A stretch of DNA of 61,795 nt. Origin: Nonomuraea deserti (GTDB lineage Bacteria > Actinomycetota > Actinomycetes > Streptosporangiales > Streptosporangiaceae). The number at the start of each line of letters is the position of its first letter. Position 1 is the first letter of the stretch. The notes beneath the pieces are model-generated. The model had not been told where the DNA came from. It made no database searches and was given only the letters and a program-made list of their open reading frames with translations. The stretch spans positions 1 through 61,795 of the forward strand of contig NZ_SMKO01000032.1 in NCBI RefSeq assembly GCF_004348685.1. Reading direction: 5' to 3'. The position numbers and the translations under genes were made by a program. Shown piece by piece: positions 38,360-46,884 of this stretch.

Positions 38360-39052
38360 ATGCGGATCGAACACGAGTTCACGGTTCCCGTTCCGGTCGA
38401 GCAGGCCTGGGCGGTGCTGCTCGACGTCGAGCGGGTCGCTCCGTGCCTGCCGGGGGCGAGCCTGGACGTCTTCGAGGGCGACGAGTTCACCGGCAGGATG
38501 AAGGTCAAGGTCGGTCCGATCACGGTGACGTACCGGGGCTCGGCCGCGTTCGAGGAAGTGGACAAAGACTCCCATACGGTGACACTCAAGGCGTCGGGCA
38601 AGGAGGCGAGGGGTTCGGGCACGGCCTCCGCCACGGTCAGGGCGCGGATGACGCCGCACGAAGGGGCCACGGCGGTGGCCGTGGAGACGACGTTCAACGT
38701 GACCGGCCGGCCGGCCCAGTTCGGGCGCGGCGTGATGGCCGAGGTCGGCGCCAAGCTCATCGACAAGTTCGCCGAGAACCTGGCCGCGCTGCTGTCCGAG
38801 TCGACCGTCGAGCCCGCCCCACCCCAGGAGGATCGGCCCCTCGCGGCGGTGCCCGAGCCCGGCGAGCCCGAGGAGGTCCGGCAGGAGGTGCGGCCCGTGG
38901 GCACGTTGCGCACGTCGCGCACGGCCGACGAGGAGGCGCTCGACCTGCTGGAGATCGCCGGGCAACCGCTGCTCAAGCGGCTGGCGCCCATCGCGGGCGC
39001 GGTCGCGGCGCTGCTGGTCATCGCCTGGGTGATTCGTCGGCTTATGCGCTGA
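38360..39052 (+). CDS. coxG: CoxG-type SRPBCC domain protein with C-terminal membrane anchor
   Basis: Protein of 230 residues. Residues 1-150 are a START-like SRPBCC fold (EHEFTVPVPVEQAWAVLLDVERV, quoted in part as VPVEQAWAVLLDVERV; CLPGA; later FNVTGRPAQFGRGV). A Pro/Glu-rich linker leads to one membrane helix at about 205-225 ending in RRLMR. GGAG precedes the ATG at 38360; an ATG-bearing extension upstream is ignored. CoxG proteins are thought to anchor or mature the molybdenum hydroxylase at the membrane. It is 183 bases after coxM with a hairpin between. Confidence 0.85.
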   Translation: MRIEHEFTVPVPVEQAWAVLLDVERVAPCLPGASLDVFEGDEFTGRMKVKVGPITVTYRGSAAFEEVDKDSHTVTLKASGKEARGSGTASATVRARMTPHEGATAVAVETTFNVTGRPAQFGRGVMAEVGAKLIDKFAENLAALLSESTVEPAPPQEDRPLAAVPEPGEPEEVRQEVRPVGTLRTSRTADEEALDLLEIAGQPLLKRLAPIAGAVAALLVIAWVIRRLMR

Positions 39053-39139
39053 TTTTTGGGCAAACACTCGATCAAGTCCTGACGCTTCCCTTCCGGCGGG
39101 GGCAGCCAGTCCCGCAGGGGACTACTGGGGGGACTTGGC

Positions 39140-41770
39140 ATGCCGGACTGCACCGTCGTCGTCATCACGTACAACGACGCGGCCCGCCTGCCCAGGGCCG
39201 TACGCTCCGTGCTCGGGCAGTCGCTGCGCGACCTGGAGGTGATCATCTCCGACGACGCCAGCACGGACGGCACACCGGAGGTGGCGGCCCGGCTCGTGGC
39301 CGGCGACCCCCGGGTCCGCTACCTGCGCAGGCACCACAACAGCGGCGGGTGCGGGGCCCCGCGCAACGACGGCATCGACGCGGCGACCGCGCCGTACGTC
39401 ATGTTCCTCGACAGCGACGACGAGTTGCCCCGGCACGCGTGCAAGAGCCTGCTCACCGAGATCGAGCGCACCGGCGCCGACTTCGTGTCGGGGCAGATCG
39501 CGCGGTTGTACGAGTCGTCGGGACGCCTGCGGCCGTACTATCCGTGGTTGTTCGCCCGGCGGCGGGTGGTCGAGGGCATCCGCGAGGAGCCCGCGTTGTT
39601 CCTCGACAGCTTCACCACCAACAAGCTCTACGACCTGAGCCGGCTGCGCGCCGCCCGGCTGCGTTTCCCCGAGGACGTCCACTACGAGGACCACGTCTTC
39701 GCCGCCGAGCTGTACGCGCTGTCGCGCAGGTTCGCCGTCGTGCCGTGGACGGTCTACCACTGGCACAGGGCGCCGACGAACGAGTCGATCTCGCTGAGCA
39801 TCGACGACCTGGACAACGTGCGCCAGCGGGTCACCGCCGCCCGGATGAGCGACGACGCCCTGCGCCGGCACGGGGCCGGCGACCTGGTGCCGCACCGCCA
39901 GCGCCGCTTCCTCCGCCAGGACCTGCGCGTCTACCTCAACCCGCTGCCCTCCCGCGACCTGGTGTGGATCAAGGAGTTCGCCTCCGTCGTGCGGCCGTAC
40001 CTGGAGGAGATCCCCGGGGCCGCGCTGGACGAGATGGCGCCCCTCGACCGGGTCTGCTGCCAGCTCATCCTGGACGACCGGATCGAGGACCTGCGGATCG
40101 CGGCGGGCTCGCTCACCGGGCCGAGGGCCGCCCCCAGGGCCGCCGTGCAGCTCGACGGGCGAACGTACTGGGGCACGTCGGTCTCGCCCGGCATGGACAT
40201 CACCCGGCTGCGGCTGGCGGAGCTGCCCTACTCGGCGTCCAGGCTGCGGCACGAGGCCACGGCCCTCTCCTCCGACGGCGAGCGCGTACGGATGACCGTG
40301 CGCAGCTACGACCCGTTCGGCAAGCTGCCGCTGGAGTGGAAGGCGTTCCTGCAGCTCGGCAGGAAGCGCGTGCCCATCACGCCGCGGCCGTCCGGCGACG
40401 GCGGGTACGTCAGCGAGGTCGTCTTCACGCCCACCGGCAAGTGCGATCCGCGCATCGGCTTCACCAGGACCTCCGACGGGCACACCACGACCGACCGGAT
40501 CATCGTCGACCCGCACACCGAGCCCATCGAGCTGCCGGGCCGCACGGTGCAGGCTGAGGGCCACGCCGCGTACCTGTGCGTGCGTCCCGCGACCAGGCCG
40601 CGGCCCGTGTGGCAGCGGGTCAAGCGGCGGCTGCTGAAGCGGTACAGCACGCCGCGGAACAAGCTGCGGGCGTACAAGGTGCTGATCCGCGTGCTGCCGC
40701 GGCGCGGGGACCTCGCGCTGTTCGAGTCGGACGTCGGGAAGGGCTACAGCGGCAGCCCCAGGGCCGTCCACGAGGAGATGCGGCGGCGCGGGCTGCCGAT
40801 CGAGGTGGTCTGGTCCGCGGCGAAGGGAGGCGGCGGGTTTCCCCGAGGCGTGCGGCGGGTGCGCAGGGGCAGCTGGCGCCACGTCTGGACGATGGCGCGC
40901 GCGGGGATCTGGGTGGACAGCCACGGGTTCCCGCTCGACTACCCGAAGCCGCGGGGCACCCGCTACCTGCAGACCTGGCACGGGCAGGGGATCAAGTCGA
41001 TCGGCTTCGACGCGCCCGACCTGCGCGGCGACTTCGACCGGCCGCGGGCGCGGTGGCGGGCCGCGGTCGCCCGGTGGGACGCGCTGGTGTCGCCGAGCGC
41101 GGAGTTCTCGCGGGTGTTCCTGCCCTCCAACGGCTACACGGGCAAGGTCTACCGGTGCGGGACGCCCCGCTGCGACGCCCTCGTAAGCGGGGAGGGCGCG
41201 CGCGACGTGCGGGAGCGGCTGGAGATCCCGCCCGGCAGGAAGATCCTGCTGTACGCGCCCACCTACCGGGACCGGGCCAAGGGCAGCGGCCGGTCGGTGC
41301 GCGTGAACCTGGAGCTCATGGCGGACGAGCTGGCCGGCGAGTGGGTAGTCGTCCTGCGCACCCACCCGGTCGAGCGGTACCGCGTGCCCGAGCACCTGCG
41401 GCACTTCGTCCGCACCGCCGGGTCCTACCCGGAGATCAACGACCTCATGCCCGCCTCGGACGCGCTGCTGACGGACTACTCCTCGGTGATGTGCGACTAC
41501 GCGCTCACGGGCAAGCCGATGGTGTTCTTCGTCGACGACTGGGACGACTACCGGCTCTCGGAGCGCGGCGTCTACCACGACCTTCCGGCCATCGCGCCGG
41601 GACCGTGCGTGACGACCACCGAGGACCTGGTGGCCGCGATCAGGGACCTGCCCGCCCGGCACGCGGCCTGCGCCGAGCGGTACGCCGCCTTCCGCGAGCT
41701 CTGGTGCGCCGACGAGCACGGCGACGCGGCCGCCAGGATCGTGGCCGACTTCTTCGAGGGCGCCCATTGA
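39140..41770 (+). CDS. Bifunctional GT2 glycosyltransferase / CDP-glycerol glycerophosphotransferase-type protein
   Basis: Protein of 876 residues. The N-terminal GT2 domain (about 1-220) has VVVITYNDAARLPRAV, ISDDAS and the metal motif DSDD at 91-94. The C-terminal half (about 515-860) is a Glyphos_transf (TagF/TarL-like) domain, with TWHGQG, YAPTYRD, RTHP, INDLMPASDALLTDYSS and AFRELWCADEHGDAA as landmarks. TagF-type proteins polymerise glycerol- or ribitol-phosphate onto wall teichoic acid primers at the inner membrane face. A fused GT2 suggests that it makes a sugar-substituted poly(polyol phosphate). Its stop overlaps the next start (TTGA). Confidence 0.88.
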   Translation: MPDCTVVVITYNDAARLPRAVRSVLGQSLRDLEVIISDDASTDGTPEVAARLVAGDPRVRYLRRHHNSGGCGAPRNDGIDAATAPYVMFLDSDDELPRHACKSLLTEIERTGADFVSGQIARLYESSGRLRPYYPWLFARRRVVEGIREEPALFLDSFTTNKLYDLSRLRAARLRFPEDVHYEDHVFAAELYALSRRFAVVPWTVYHWHRAPTNESISLSIDDLDNVRQRVTAARMSDDALRRHGAGDLVPHRQRRFLRQDLRVYLNPLPSRDLVWIKEFASVVRPYLEEIPGAALDEMAPLDRVCCQLILDDRIEDLRIAAGSLTGPRAAPRAAVQLDGRTYWGTSVSPGMDITRLRLAELPYSASRLRHEATALSSDGERVRMTVRSYDPFGKLPLEWKAFLQLGRKRVPITPRPSGDGGYVSEVVFTPTGKCDPRIGFTRTSDGHTTTDRIIVDPHTEPIELPGRTVQAEGHAAYLCVRPATRPRPVWQRVKRRLLKRYSTPRNKLRAYKVLIRVLPRRGDLALFESDVGKGYSGSPRAVHEEMRRRGLPIEVVWSAAKGGGGFPRGVRRVRRGSWRHVWTMARAGIWVDSHGFPLDYPKPRGTRYLQTWHGQGIKSIGFDAPDLRGDFDRPRARWRAAVARWDALVSPSAEFSRVFLPSNGYTGKVYRCGTPRCDALVSGEGARDVRERLEIPPGRKILLYAPTYRDRAKGSGRSVRVNLELMADELAGEWVVVLRTHPVERYRVPEHLRHFVRTAGSYPEINDLMPASDALLTDYSSVMCDYALTGKPMVFFVDDWDDYRLSERGVYHDLPAIAPGPCVTTTEDLVAAIRDLPARHAACAERYAAFRELWCADEHGDAAARIVADFFEGAH

Positions 41771-42831
41771 GCGTCGTCTTCGCCTGCCTGGACGCCGACT
41801 CGCTCGGCGGCGTCCAGCAGGTGACGCACACCGTCGCGCAGGGGCTGGCCGGCCGGGGCCACGAGGTGCACGTGATCGGCCTGCACCGCTCCGCCGCCCC
41901 CTTCCGGTACGTGGACCGGCCGCTCTACCACCACCACGTGATCAGCCCCCGCACCATGGACACGACCGGACGGCTGGCCCGCAGGAGGGCCGACAGGAAG
42001 CTCAAGGAGCTGCTCGAAACGGTCCGGCCGGGCTACGCGGTGATGACCTCGCCCTCGGCGGTGGCCAGGATGGCAGGGCTGCTCCCGCCGGCGTTCCGGC
42101 CGATCGGGCAGTATCACGGCTCCTACGACCACGCCAGCGACACCTGGCACCTGGCCTCGATCAGGAGGCACTACCCCCAGCTCGACCAGGCGGTGTTCCT
42201 CAGCGAGGACGACGCGTGGCGGTTCTCGGAGCACGCGCTGCTGCCCAACGCGTGGAGCCTGCCCAACCCCCTGGCGACCTGGCCGGAGGAGATGTCCGCG
42301 CTCGACGCGCCGCGGGTGCTCGGCGTGGGCAGGCTGGAGGGGGTCAAACGGTTCGACCGGCTGATCACCGCGTTCGCCCGGTCGGGCGCGCCGCCGCCGT
42401 GGGAGCTGCATCTGATCGGCGACGGCGGCGAGCTGGCGCGGCTGCGCGAGCACGCGGCAAGGGAGGGCGTCGGTGAGCGGGTGGTCTTCAGAGGGCGGGT
42501 GCCCGCCGCGCGCATGCCCGGCGAATATCTCGCGGCCTCGGTTCTCGGGTTGACCAGCGAGCACGAGGGCCTGCCCGTCGTGCTGCTGGAGTCGGCCGCG
42601 CACGGGGTGCCCGCGGTGGCGTTCGACGTGTCGGGGGGCGTGCGTTCGGCCGGGCCGGTGGCGGTGCCGCCCGGCGACGTCACCGCCTTCGCGGCCGCGC
42701 TGGGCCGGCTCGTCCGTTCCACGGAGGAGCGGCGGCGCTCGGGCGCCGACGCCCGCGCACGGGCCGAGGCATTCCGCCTCGACCACGTGCTGGACCGCTG
42801 GGAGTCGATGTTCGCCCACATCGACCGCTGA
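41767..42831 (+). CDS. Glycosyltransferase family 4 protein
   Basis: Protein of 354 residues with GT-B fold. The TTG at 41767 overlaps the preceding stop. N-terminal SVVFACLDADSLGGVQQVTH shows the glycine-rich acceptor loop; the C-terminal domain has VLGVGRLEGVKRFDRLI, the HLIGDGGE segment, and the sugar-nucleotide motif SEHEGLPVVLLESAAHGVP (E-x7-E). Retaining transfer from a UDP- or GDP-sugar is expected. It is coupled to the teichoic-acid-like polymerase and probably decorates or primes the same polymer. Convergent with the sulfotransferase gene, six bases apart. Confidence 0.9.
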   Translation: MSVVFACLDADSLGGVQQVTHTVAQGLAGRGHEVHVIGLHRSAAPFRYVDRPLYHHHVISPRTMDTTGRLARRRADRKLKELLETVRPGYAVMTSPSAVARMAGLLPPAFRPIGQYHGSYDHASDTWHLASIRRHYPQLDQAVFLSEDDAWRFSEHALLPNAWSLPNPLATWPEEMSALDAPRVLGVGRLEGVKRFDRLITAFARSGAPPPWELHLIGDGGELARLREHAAREGVGERVVFRGRVPAARMPGEYLAASVLGLTSEHEGLPVVLLESAAHGVPAVAFDVSGGVRSAGPVAVPPGDVTAFAAALGRLVRSTEERRRSGADARARAEAFRLDHVLDRWESMFAHIDR

Positions 42832-42837
42832 GGCGGG

Positions 42838-43878
42838 CTACACCGCCGGCTCGGCCAGCTCCGAACGCTGCTGCGGCACGCCCGCGAGCGAGCACTGGCC
42901 CGAGGTGAGCATCGCGGCCACCGGGCTCGGCTCGCGCAGCCGGTTCAGCCGGTCGCGCATGGCCTTGCGCATGCGGCTGGCCTTGCGCTTCTGCATCGTC
43001 TTCTGGCAGGCGATCACGTGCTCCTTGGAGGGCCTGGGCGCGCCGGTGAGCTCGTACCCCATGGACTCCAGGCGGTCGCCGAGCATGTGCTCGCACAACG
43101 AGATCTCCCAGTCCTCCAGCCGGTTCGCCCAGCTGCCCACCCGGCTGCGGAGGACATCCCCATGCGTGTTGCTGTGCCAGACCTTGTGCTGCGGCACCGC
43201 CACCTGGGCCGCCTCGCGCGGGGAGACCATCGACGGGGCGAAGTCCTCCTCCAGGAAGTGGCAGAGCTTCTTCAGCTCGGTCGCGGGGTCGTCCGTGAGG
43301 TCCTCGTAGCGCAGCTCGTAGTACGTGTCCTCGGGCAGGGTCCGGCGCAGCCGGCCGCCCGCGTCGATGGCCTCGGCCCAGGTGGACACGGCGTGGAAGG
43401 AGTCCAGGTTGTACCAGGGCATCTCCTTCAGCGAGGACACGCAGTCGCGGCCGTCCCTGATGAGGTGGATGAACTGGGCGTCGGGGAAGAGCCGCAGCAG
43501 CATGTCGACCTGCTTGACGTAGCTCGGCCGCTTGTCGCCCCAGCGGGGCTTGTCGAAGCGGCCGGCGTACATGCGGAAGGCCGTGCCGAGCACCGACCCG
43601 AGCGAGCCCGGGCCCTCCACGCACTGCCGGACGAACTCGTCCTTGTCGATCTTGAGCTCGCGGAACTTCGTGCTGCGTTCGGTCGCGATCCACTGGGCGA
43701 AGGCGCGACGGCGCTGGGTGACCCGCAGGTCGCCCCATGTGCGCCGGCGGTAGTAGGCGGGAACGAGGAAGCGCGTCTCCGGAGGCACCGCCATGCGCGG
43801 GTGCGAGTGGAGCATGAGCTGGAGCATCGTGGTGCCAGACCGCGGGCATCCGATGACGAAGACTGGCCGGTCGGACAT
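42838..43878 (-). CDS. Sulfotransferase
   Basis: Protein of 346 residues. The PAPS 5'-phosphosulfate loop GCPRSGTT is at 10-17 and the 3'-phosphate motif at HLIRDGRDCVSS; the catalytic histidine region is in LHSHPRMAV. It transfers sulfate from PAPS to a carbohydrate or polyketide hydroxyl. Third in a minus-strand set after a GT2 and a CDP-alcohol phosphatidyltransferase, it probably sulfates an envelope glycan or lipid. The last 50 residues are basic and unlike the core family. PAPS-forming genes are not in the window. Confidence 0.88.
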   Translation of the reverse strand: MSDRPVFVIGCPRSGTTMLQLMLHSHPRMAVPPETRFLVPAYYRRRTWGDLRVTQRRRAFAQWIATERSTKFRELKIDKDEFVRQCVEGPGSLGSVLGTAFRMYAGRFDKPRWGDKRPSYVKQVDMLLRLFPDAQFIHLIRDGRDCVSSLKEMPWYNLDSFHAVSTWAEAIDAGGRLRRTLPEDTYYELRYEDLTDDPATELKKLCHFLEEDFAPSMVSPREAAQVAVPQHKVWHSNTHGDVLRSRVGSWANRLEDWEISLCEHMLGDRLESMGYELTGAPRPSKEHVIACQKTMQKRKASRMRKAMRDRLNRLREPSPVAAMLTSGQCSLAGVPQQRSELAEPAV

Positions 43879-43899
43879 TGCGTAGTAACCCCCGAAAAC

Positions 43900-44745
43900 T
43901 TAGACGAGAACGTGCTCTCGGCTCTCCTGAGAGGAGGCCGCGCCGTGCCTGCGCGTGAAGAGCCACAGCCGGTAGACGAGGAAGACCTCGTTGGCCAGCA
44001 GCAGGACCCCCGACATCGCGGCGAGCGGGATCAGCGCCCATGCCCCCGCAAGAGGCGCGACCACGAACACCGCCGCATGGAACTCGATGCCGCTGATCAG
44101 GTGCGAGCGCACCCGGTGGCGGGCCAGGAACCTGTTGAGCCGTCGCGGGAAACTGCGCCGCCGGGGCCCCCGCCCCGTCGCCACCCGATCCTGCGGCTCC
44201 TGCGGCTCCTGGTCGAAAGGATCCTGCTCGAAGGGCTCATCCTCGTCGCCGGGCTCCTGCCGCCCCTCCTTGACCGCCTCGCGCACCCGCTTCATCTGCG
44301 GCGCGTTGACGTACCTGAACAGGTCGAGCACGGCCACCGCCGCGCCCAGGACGATGAAGCGCACATCGCCCGTCAGCGCGTACTGCCCGTACGCCAGCCC
44401 TCCGGCGCACAGGACCACCCGGACGCGGTCACCCACGTAGTCGAGCCAGAGCCCGAAGGGCGTGCCGGTGCCCTTGAGCCGGGCGACCTTGCCGTCCACG
44501 CAGTCGATCATGAAGCTCAGATAGAACGCGAGGGCGCCCGCCACGAGCTGGTTCATCGCGAGGCAGGCGGCCGACACCGCACCGAGGACCAGGGAGAACA
44601 CGGTGAGCGCGTTGGGCGTCAGCTGGGTACGGTTCGCCACGGCCAGCGCGACCCGGCAGGCGGCCGGGTCCACGAAATACACGGTCCACCAGGAATCTCT
44701 CCGCTTGCGTGTCTCGTGGACGTCATCGAGCGAATAGGTCCTCAT
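43900..44745 (-). CDS. CDP-alcohol phosphatidyltransferase family protein
   Basis: Membrane protein of about 281 residues from the ATG at 44745; in-frame ATG and GTG codons at 44757 and 44763 are alternatives and no ribosome site is decisive. The full CDP-alcohol signature D-x2-DG-x2-AR-x8-G-x3-D-x3-D spans 81-106 (DCVDGKVARLKGTGTPFG continuing to D106). There are about six membrane segments. Between segments, at about 180-210, a very acidic insertion (DEDEPFEQDPFDQEPQEPQD) is not part of the core family. It joins a CDP-activated head group (diacylglycerol or polyol type) to an alcohol such as inositol phosphate or another polyol. Substrate unknown. Confidence 0.85.
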   Translation of the reverse strand: MRTYSLDDVHETRKRRDSWWTVYFVDPAACRVALAVANRTQLTPNALTVFSLVLGAVSAACLAMNQLVAGALAFYLSFMIDCVDGKVARLKGTGTPFGLWLDYVGDRVRVVLCAGGLAYGQYALTGDVRFIVLGAAVAVLDLFRYVNAPQMKRVREAVKEGRQEPGDEDEPFEQDPFDQEPQEPQDRVATGRGPRRRSFPRRLNRFLARHRVRSHLISGIEFHAAVFVVAPLAGAWALIPLAAMSGVLLLANEVFLVYRLWLFTRRHGAASSQESREHVLV

Positions 44746-44793
44746 GGACTCCAGCATGGCCACGCAACGCGCCGGATCGATTACTCTCTGGAA

Positions 44794-46233
44794 CTACTGG
44801 GTGGTTTCCATGCCTGTTCTTGACCGTCCCGGCACGGAAAACCGCCACGTGGGTCCGGTGTCACCGTCCCTGCACCAGCCGGTCAGCACCAGGCCGCGCA
44901 GTTCGGCGCGCACCTGGAGTTTCCAGTTCTTTCCGCCGCCGAGCCGGCGGGGGTCGACGGCGGCGACCACGCCGTGGCGGCCCGCGCGCCGCACCTCCAG
45001 GGGCACGCGGCGGCGCCCGTCGCAGAGCCACAGGCTGACCTTGGCCACCTTCCTGTCGACGCGGTGGAACGACACGTGCCCCCGCAGCAGGTACTCCGCG
45101 CCGGTCCACTCGCACGCGTCGACCTTGGCGACCAGTTTGAGCTCGTCGCGGGCGTCGAAGACCTCGTCGGGGATCCGGAGCCGGCGGTTGCGGAAAAAGG
45201 GGTAGTCGCCGTACCAGTTGGTGACGCGCAGGCCGCGCGGCACGATGCGGGTGCTGCCCTCGCGGGCCCGCCGGAACGCGCGCACCTTGCGCAGCTCCGC
45301 CACCAGTCCGCGCTTGACCAGGTGCAGCTCCAGGCGGCGCAGCGAGGGCGCGGTGGCCAGCGCCCGCACGCTCAGCTCGGCCAGCCACGCGTGGGCCAGC
45401 TCCAGCACCGGGCCGCACTCGTCGCAGCTCTCCAGCGCCTGGAAGAGGAACAGGATGTCCTTCTCCAGCACCAGCGCGTCGAAGCCGTCGAGCAGGTCGG
45501 GCGCACGCTCCTCGAGGAAGGCGCGGACCGCGCGGATGGCCGCGAGGCGCTCGTACAGGTTGGCCGGCTCGGTCCTGCGCTGCGTGATCGACGTCGCCCC
45601 CGACTCGCGCCTGCGCCAGTGGTAGACCACGTCGCCCACCATGTCCACGCTGGTGGCCAGGACGTGCGCCTGCATGGCGACGGGCACGTCCTCGTAGATG
45701 CCGGCGGGGAACGCCAGGCCACAGCGCTCCCAGAAGGCGCGCCGGTAGACCTTGTTCCACACCGTGCGGTCCCTGACGAGCACCTGCTTGTCGGTGATGT
45801 GGGTGCACAGCTGCGGCCGCCTGAACACCTTCTCGTGCAGCGTCGACTCCTCCAGCCTGCCGTCCACGAGCCGTCCCACCGCGCCGCACGCGAGGTCGGA
45901 CCCGGTCTCGGCCAGGCTGCCGACGAGCAGCTCGTACGCGTGCGGCGGCACGACGTCGTCGCTGTCGGCGAAGGCCAGATAGGTGCCGCGGGCATGCCGG
46001 ATGCCCTCGTTCCGCGCCGGCCCCGGCCCCAGGTTGCGCTGGGTGACGATGACGAAACGCTCGTCCCTGGCGGCGAAGTCCTCGGCAACGCGCCGGCTGC
46101 CGTCCTCGGAACCGTCGTCGACCAGGATCACTTCGATGTCTTCCAGTGTCTGGGCGGCCAGCGACTTCAGGCACTCGGTGATGTACGCCTCCACGTCGTG
46201 AAACGGGACGACGACGCTGAGCAGGGGGATCAT
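44794..46233 (-). CDS. GT2 glycosyltransferase with C-terminal extension (first of operon)
   Basis: Protein of 479 residues. The GT2 domain (about 1-230) has LSVVVPFHDVEAYITECL, LVDDGSEDGS and the metal motif ADSDD near residue 90; KVYRRAFWERCGLAFP and YEDVPV follow. Residues 230-330 are helical and the last 130 are beta-rich (LLRGHVSFHRVDRKVAKVSL). The same overall plan is seen in the protein at 51829-53721, so they are paralogues. These resemble teichoic- or capsular-polymer glycosyltransferases. Donor and acceptor unknown. Confidence 0.88.
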   Translation of the reverse strand: MIPLLSVVVPFHDVEAYITECLKSLAAQTLEDIEVILVDDGSEDGSRRVAEDFAARDERFVIVTQRNLGPGPARNEGIRHARGTYLAFADSDDVVPPHAYELLVGSLAETGSDLACGAVGRLVDGRLEESTLHEKVFRRPQLCTHITDKQVLVRDRTVWNKVYRRAFWERCGLAFPAGIYEDVPVAMQAHVLATSVDMVGDVVYHWRRRESGATSITQRRTEPANLYERLAAIRAVRAFLEERAPDLLDGFDALVLEKDILFLFQALESCDECGPVLELAHAWLAELSVRALATAPSLRRLELHLVKRGLVAELRKVRAFRRAREGSTRIVPRGLRVTNWYGDYPFFRNRRLRIPDEVFDARDELKLVAKVDACEWTGAEYLLRGHVSFHRVDRKVAKVSLWLCDGRRRVPLEVRRAGRHGVVAAVDPRRLGGGKNWKLQVRAELRGLVLTGWCRDGDTGPTWRFSVPGRSRTGMETTQ

Positions 46234-46392
46234 GACGATTGCTCCTTGCTTCCTGGACCCGGCTCGAAAGGACAGGTCGAGGGCAGCATGCCGTGGCCGC
46301 CGGGCCGGGTCCGCATCCCTGATCAGCTCTTTACCTGACGCACAATCGGCTACGTTGTGCAGTTGAGTCCGCGCTGAGAGTTAGGGGCAGCG

Positions 46393-46884
46393 ATGCTGAG
46401 GAGCGTCCGTGACGATGATCTGCCCGTCATGCGCCGATGGCGCAACCACCCGCGCGTGCGCGCCGCGAGCTTCGCCACGCACGAGATCGCGCAGGCCGAG
46501 CACCTGCGGTGGTGGCAGGCGACCCGCGCCGACCCGGGCAGGTGCGTGCTGATCTACGACCACCATGGGGTCTCCGCGGGGGTGGTGACCTACGCCGACC
46601 TGGCGTCGGGCGCCGCCTCCTGGGGTTTCTACCTCGACCTCGACGGGCTCGAACGGTCGGGCGACCTGCTGCGGGCGTGGATCGGGCTGGAGAAGGCGGC
46701 CATCGAGCACGCCTTCGGGCCGCTCGGGCAGACGGCGCTCCGCGGCGAGGTGCTGGCCGACAACGCGCCGGTCAGGCTGCTGCACCGGCGGTTCGGGTTC
46801 GCCGAGGTGGGCTCCTATCAGCGCGACGTCGACGGGGTTCCGCGCGACGTCGTGGCCATCCAGCTCAGGAAGGGGCAGGCATGA
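46393..46884 (+). CDS. pseH: N-acetyltransferase, PseH-like (GNAT)
   Basis: GNAT protein of 163 residues. It opens LRSVRDDDLPVMRRWRNHPRVR, like PseH, and keeps the sequence WGFYLD for the central strand and EVLADNAPVRLLHRRFGF for the acetyl-CoA and C-terminal part. In the pathway it acetylates (or acylates) the 4-amino group of UDP-4-amino-4,6-dideoxy-AltNAc. Stop overlaps the pseI start (ATGA), and the other five pathway genes are within 5 kb, which strengthens the call. Acyl specificity could differ from acetyl because an ACP/acyl cassette lies nearby. Confidence 0.82.
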   Translation: MLRSVRDDDLPVMRRWRNHPRVRAASFATHEIAQAEHLRWWQATRADPGRCVLIYDHHGVSAGVVTYADLASGAASWGFYLDLDGLERSGDLLRAWIGLEKAAIEHAFGPLGQTALRGEVLADNAPVRLLHRRFGFAEVGSYQRDVDGVPRDVVAIQLRKGQA

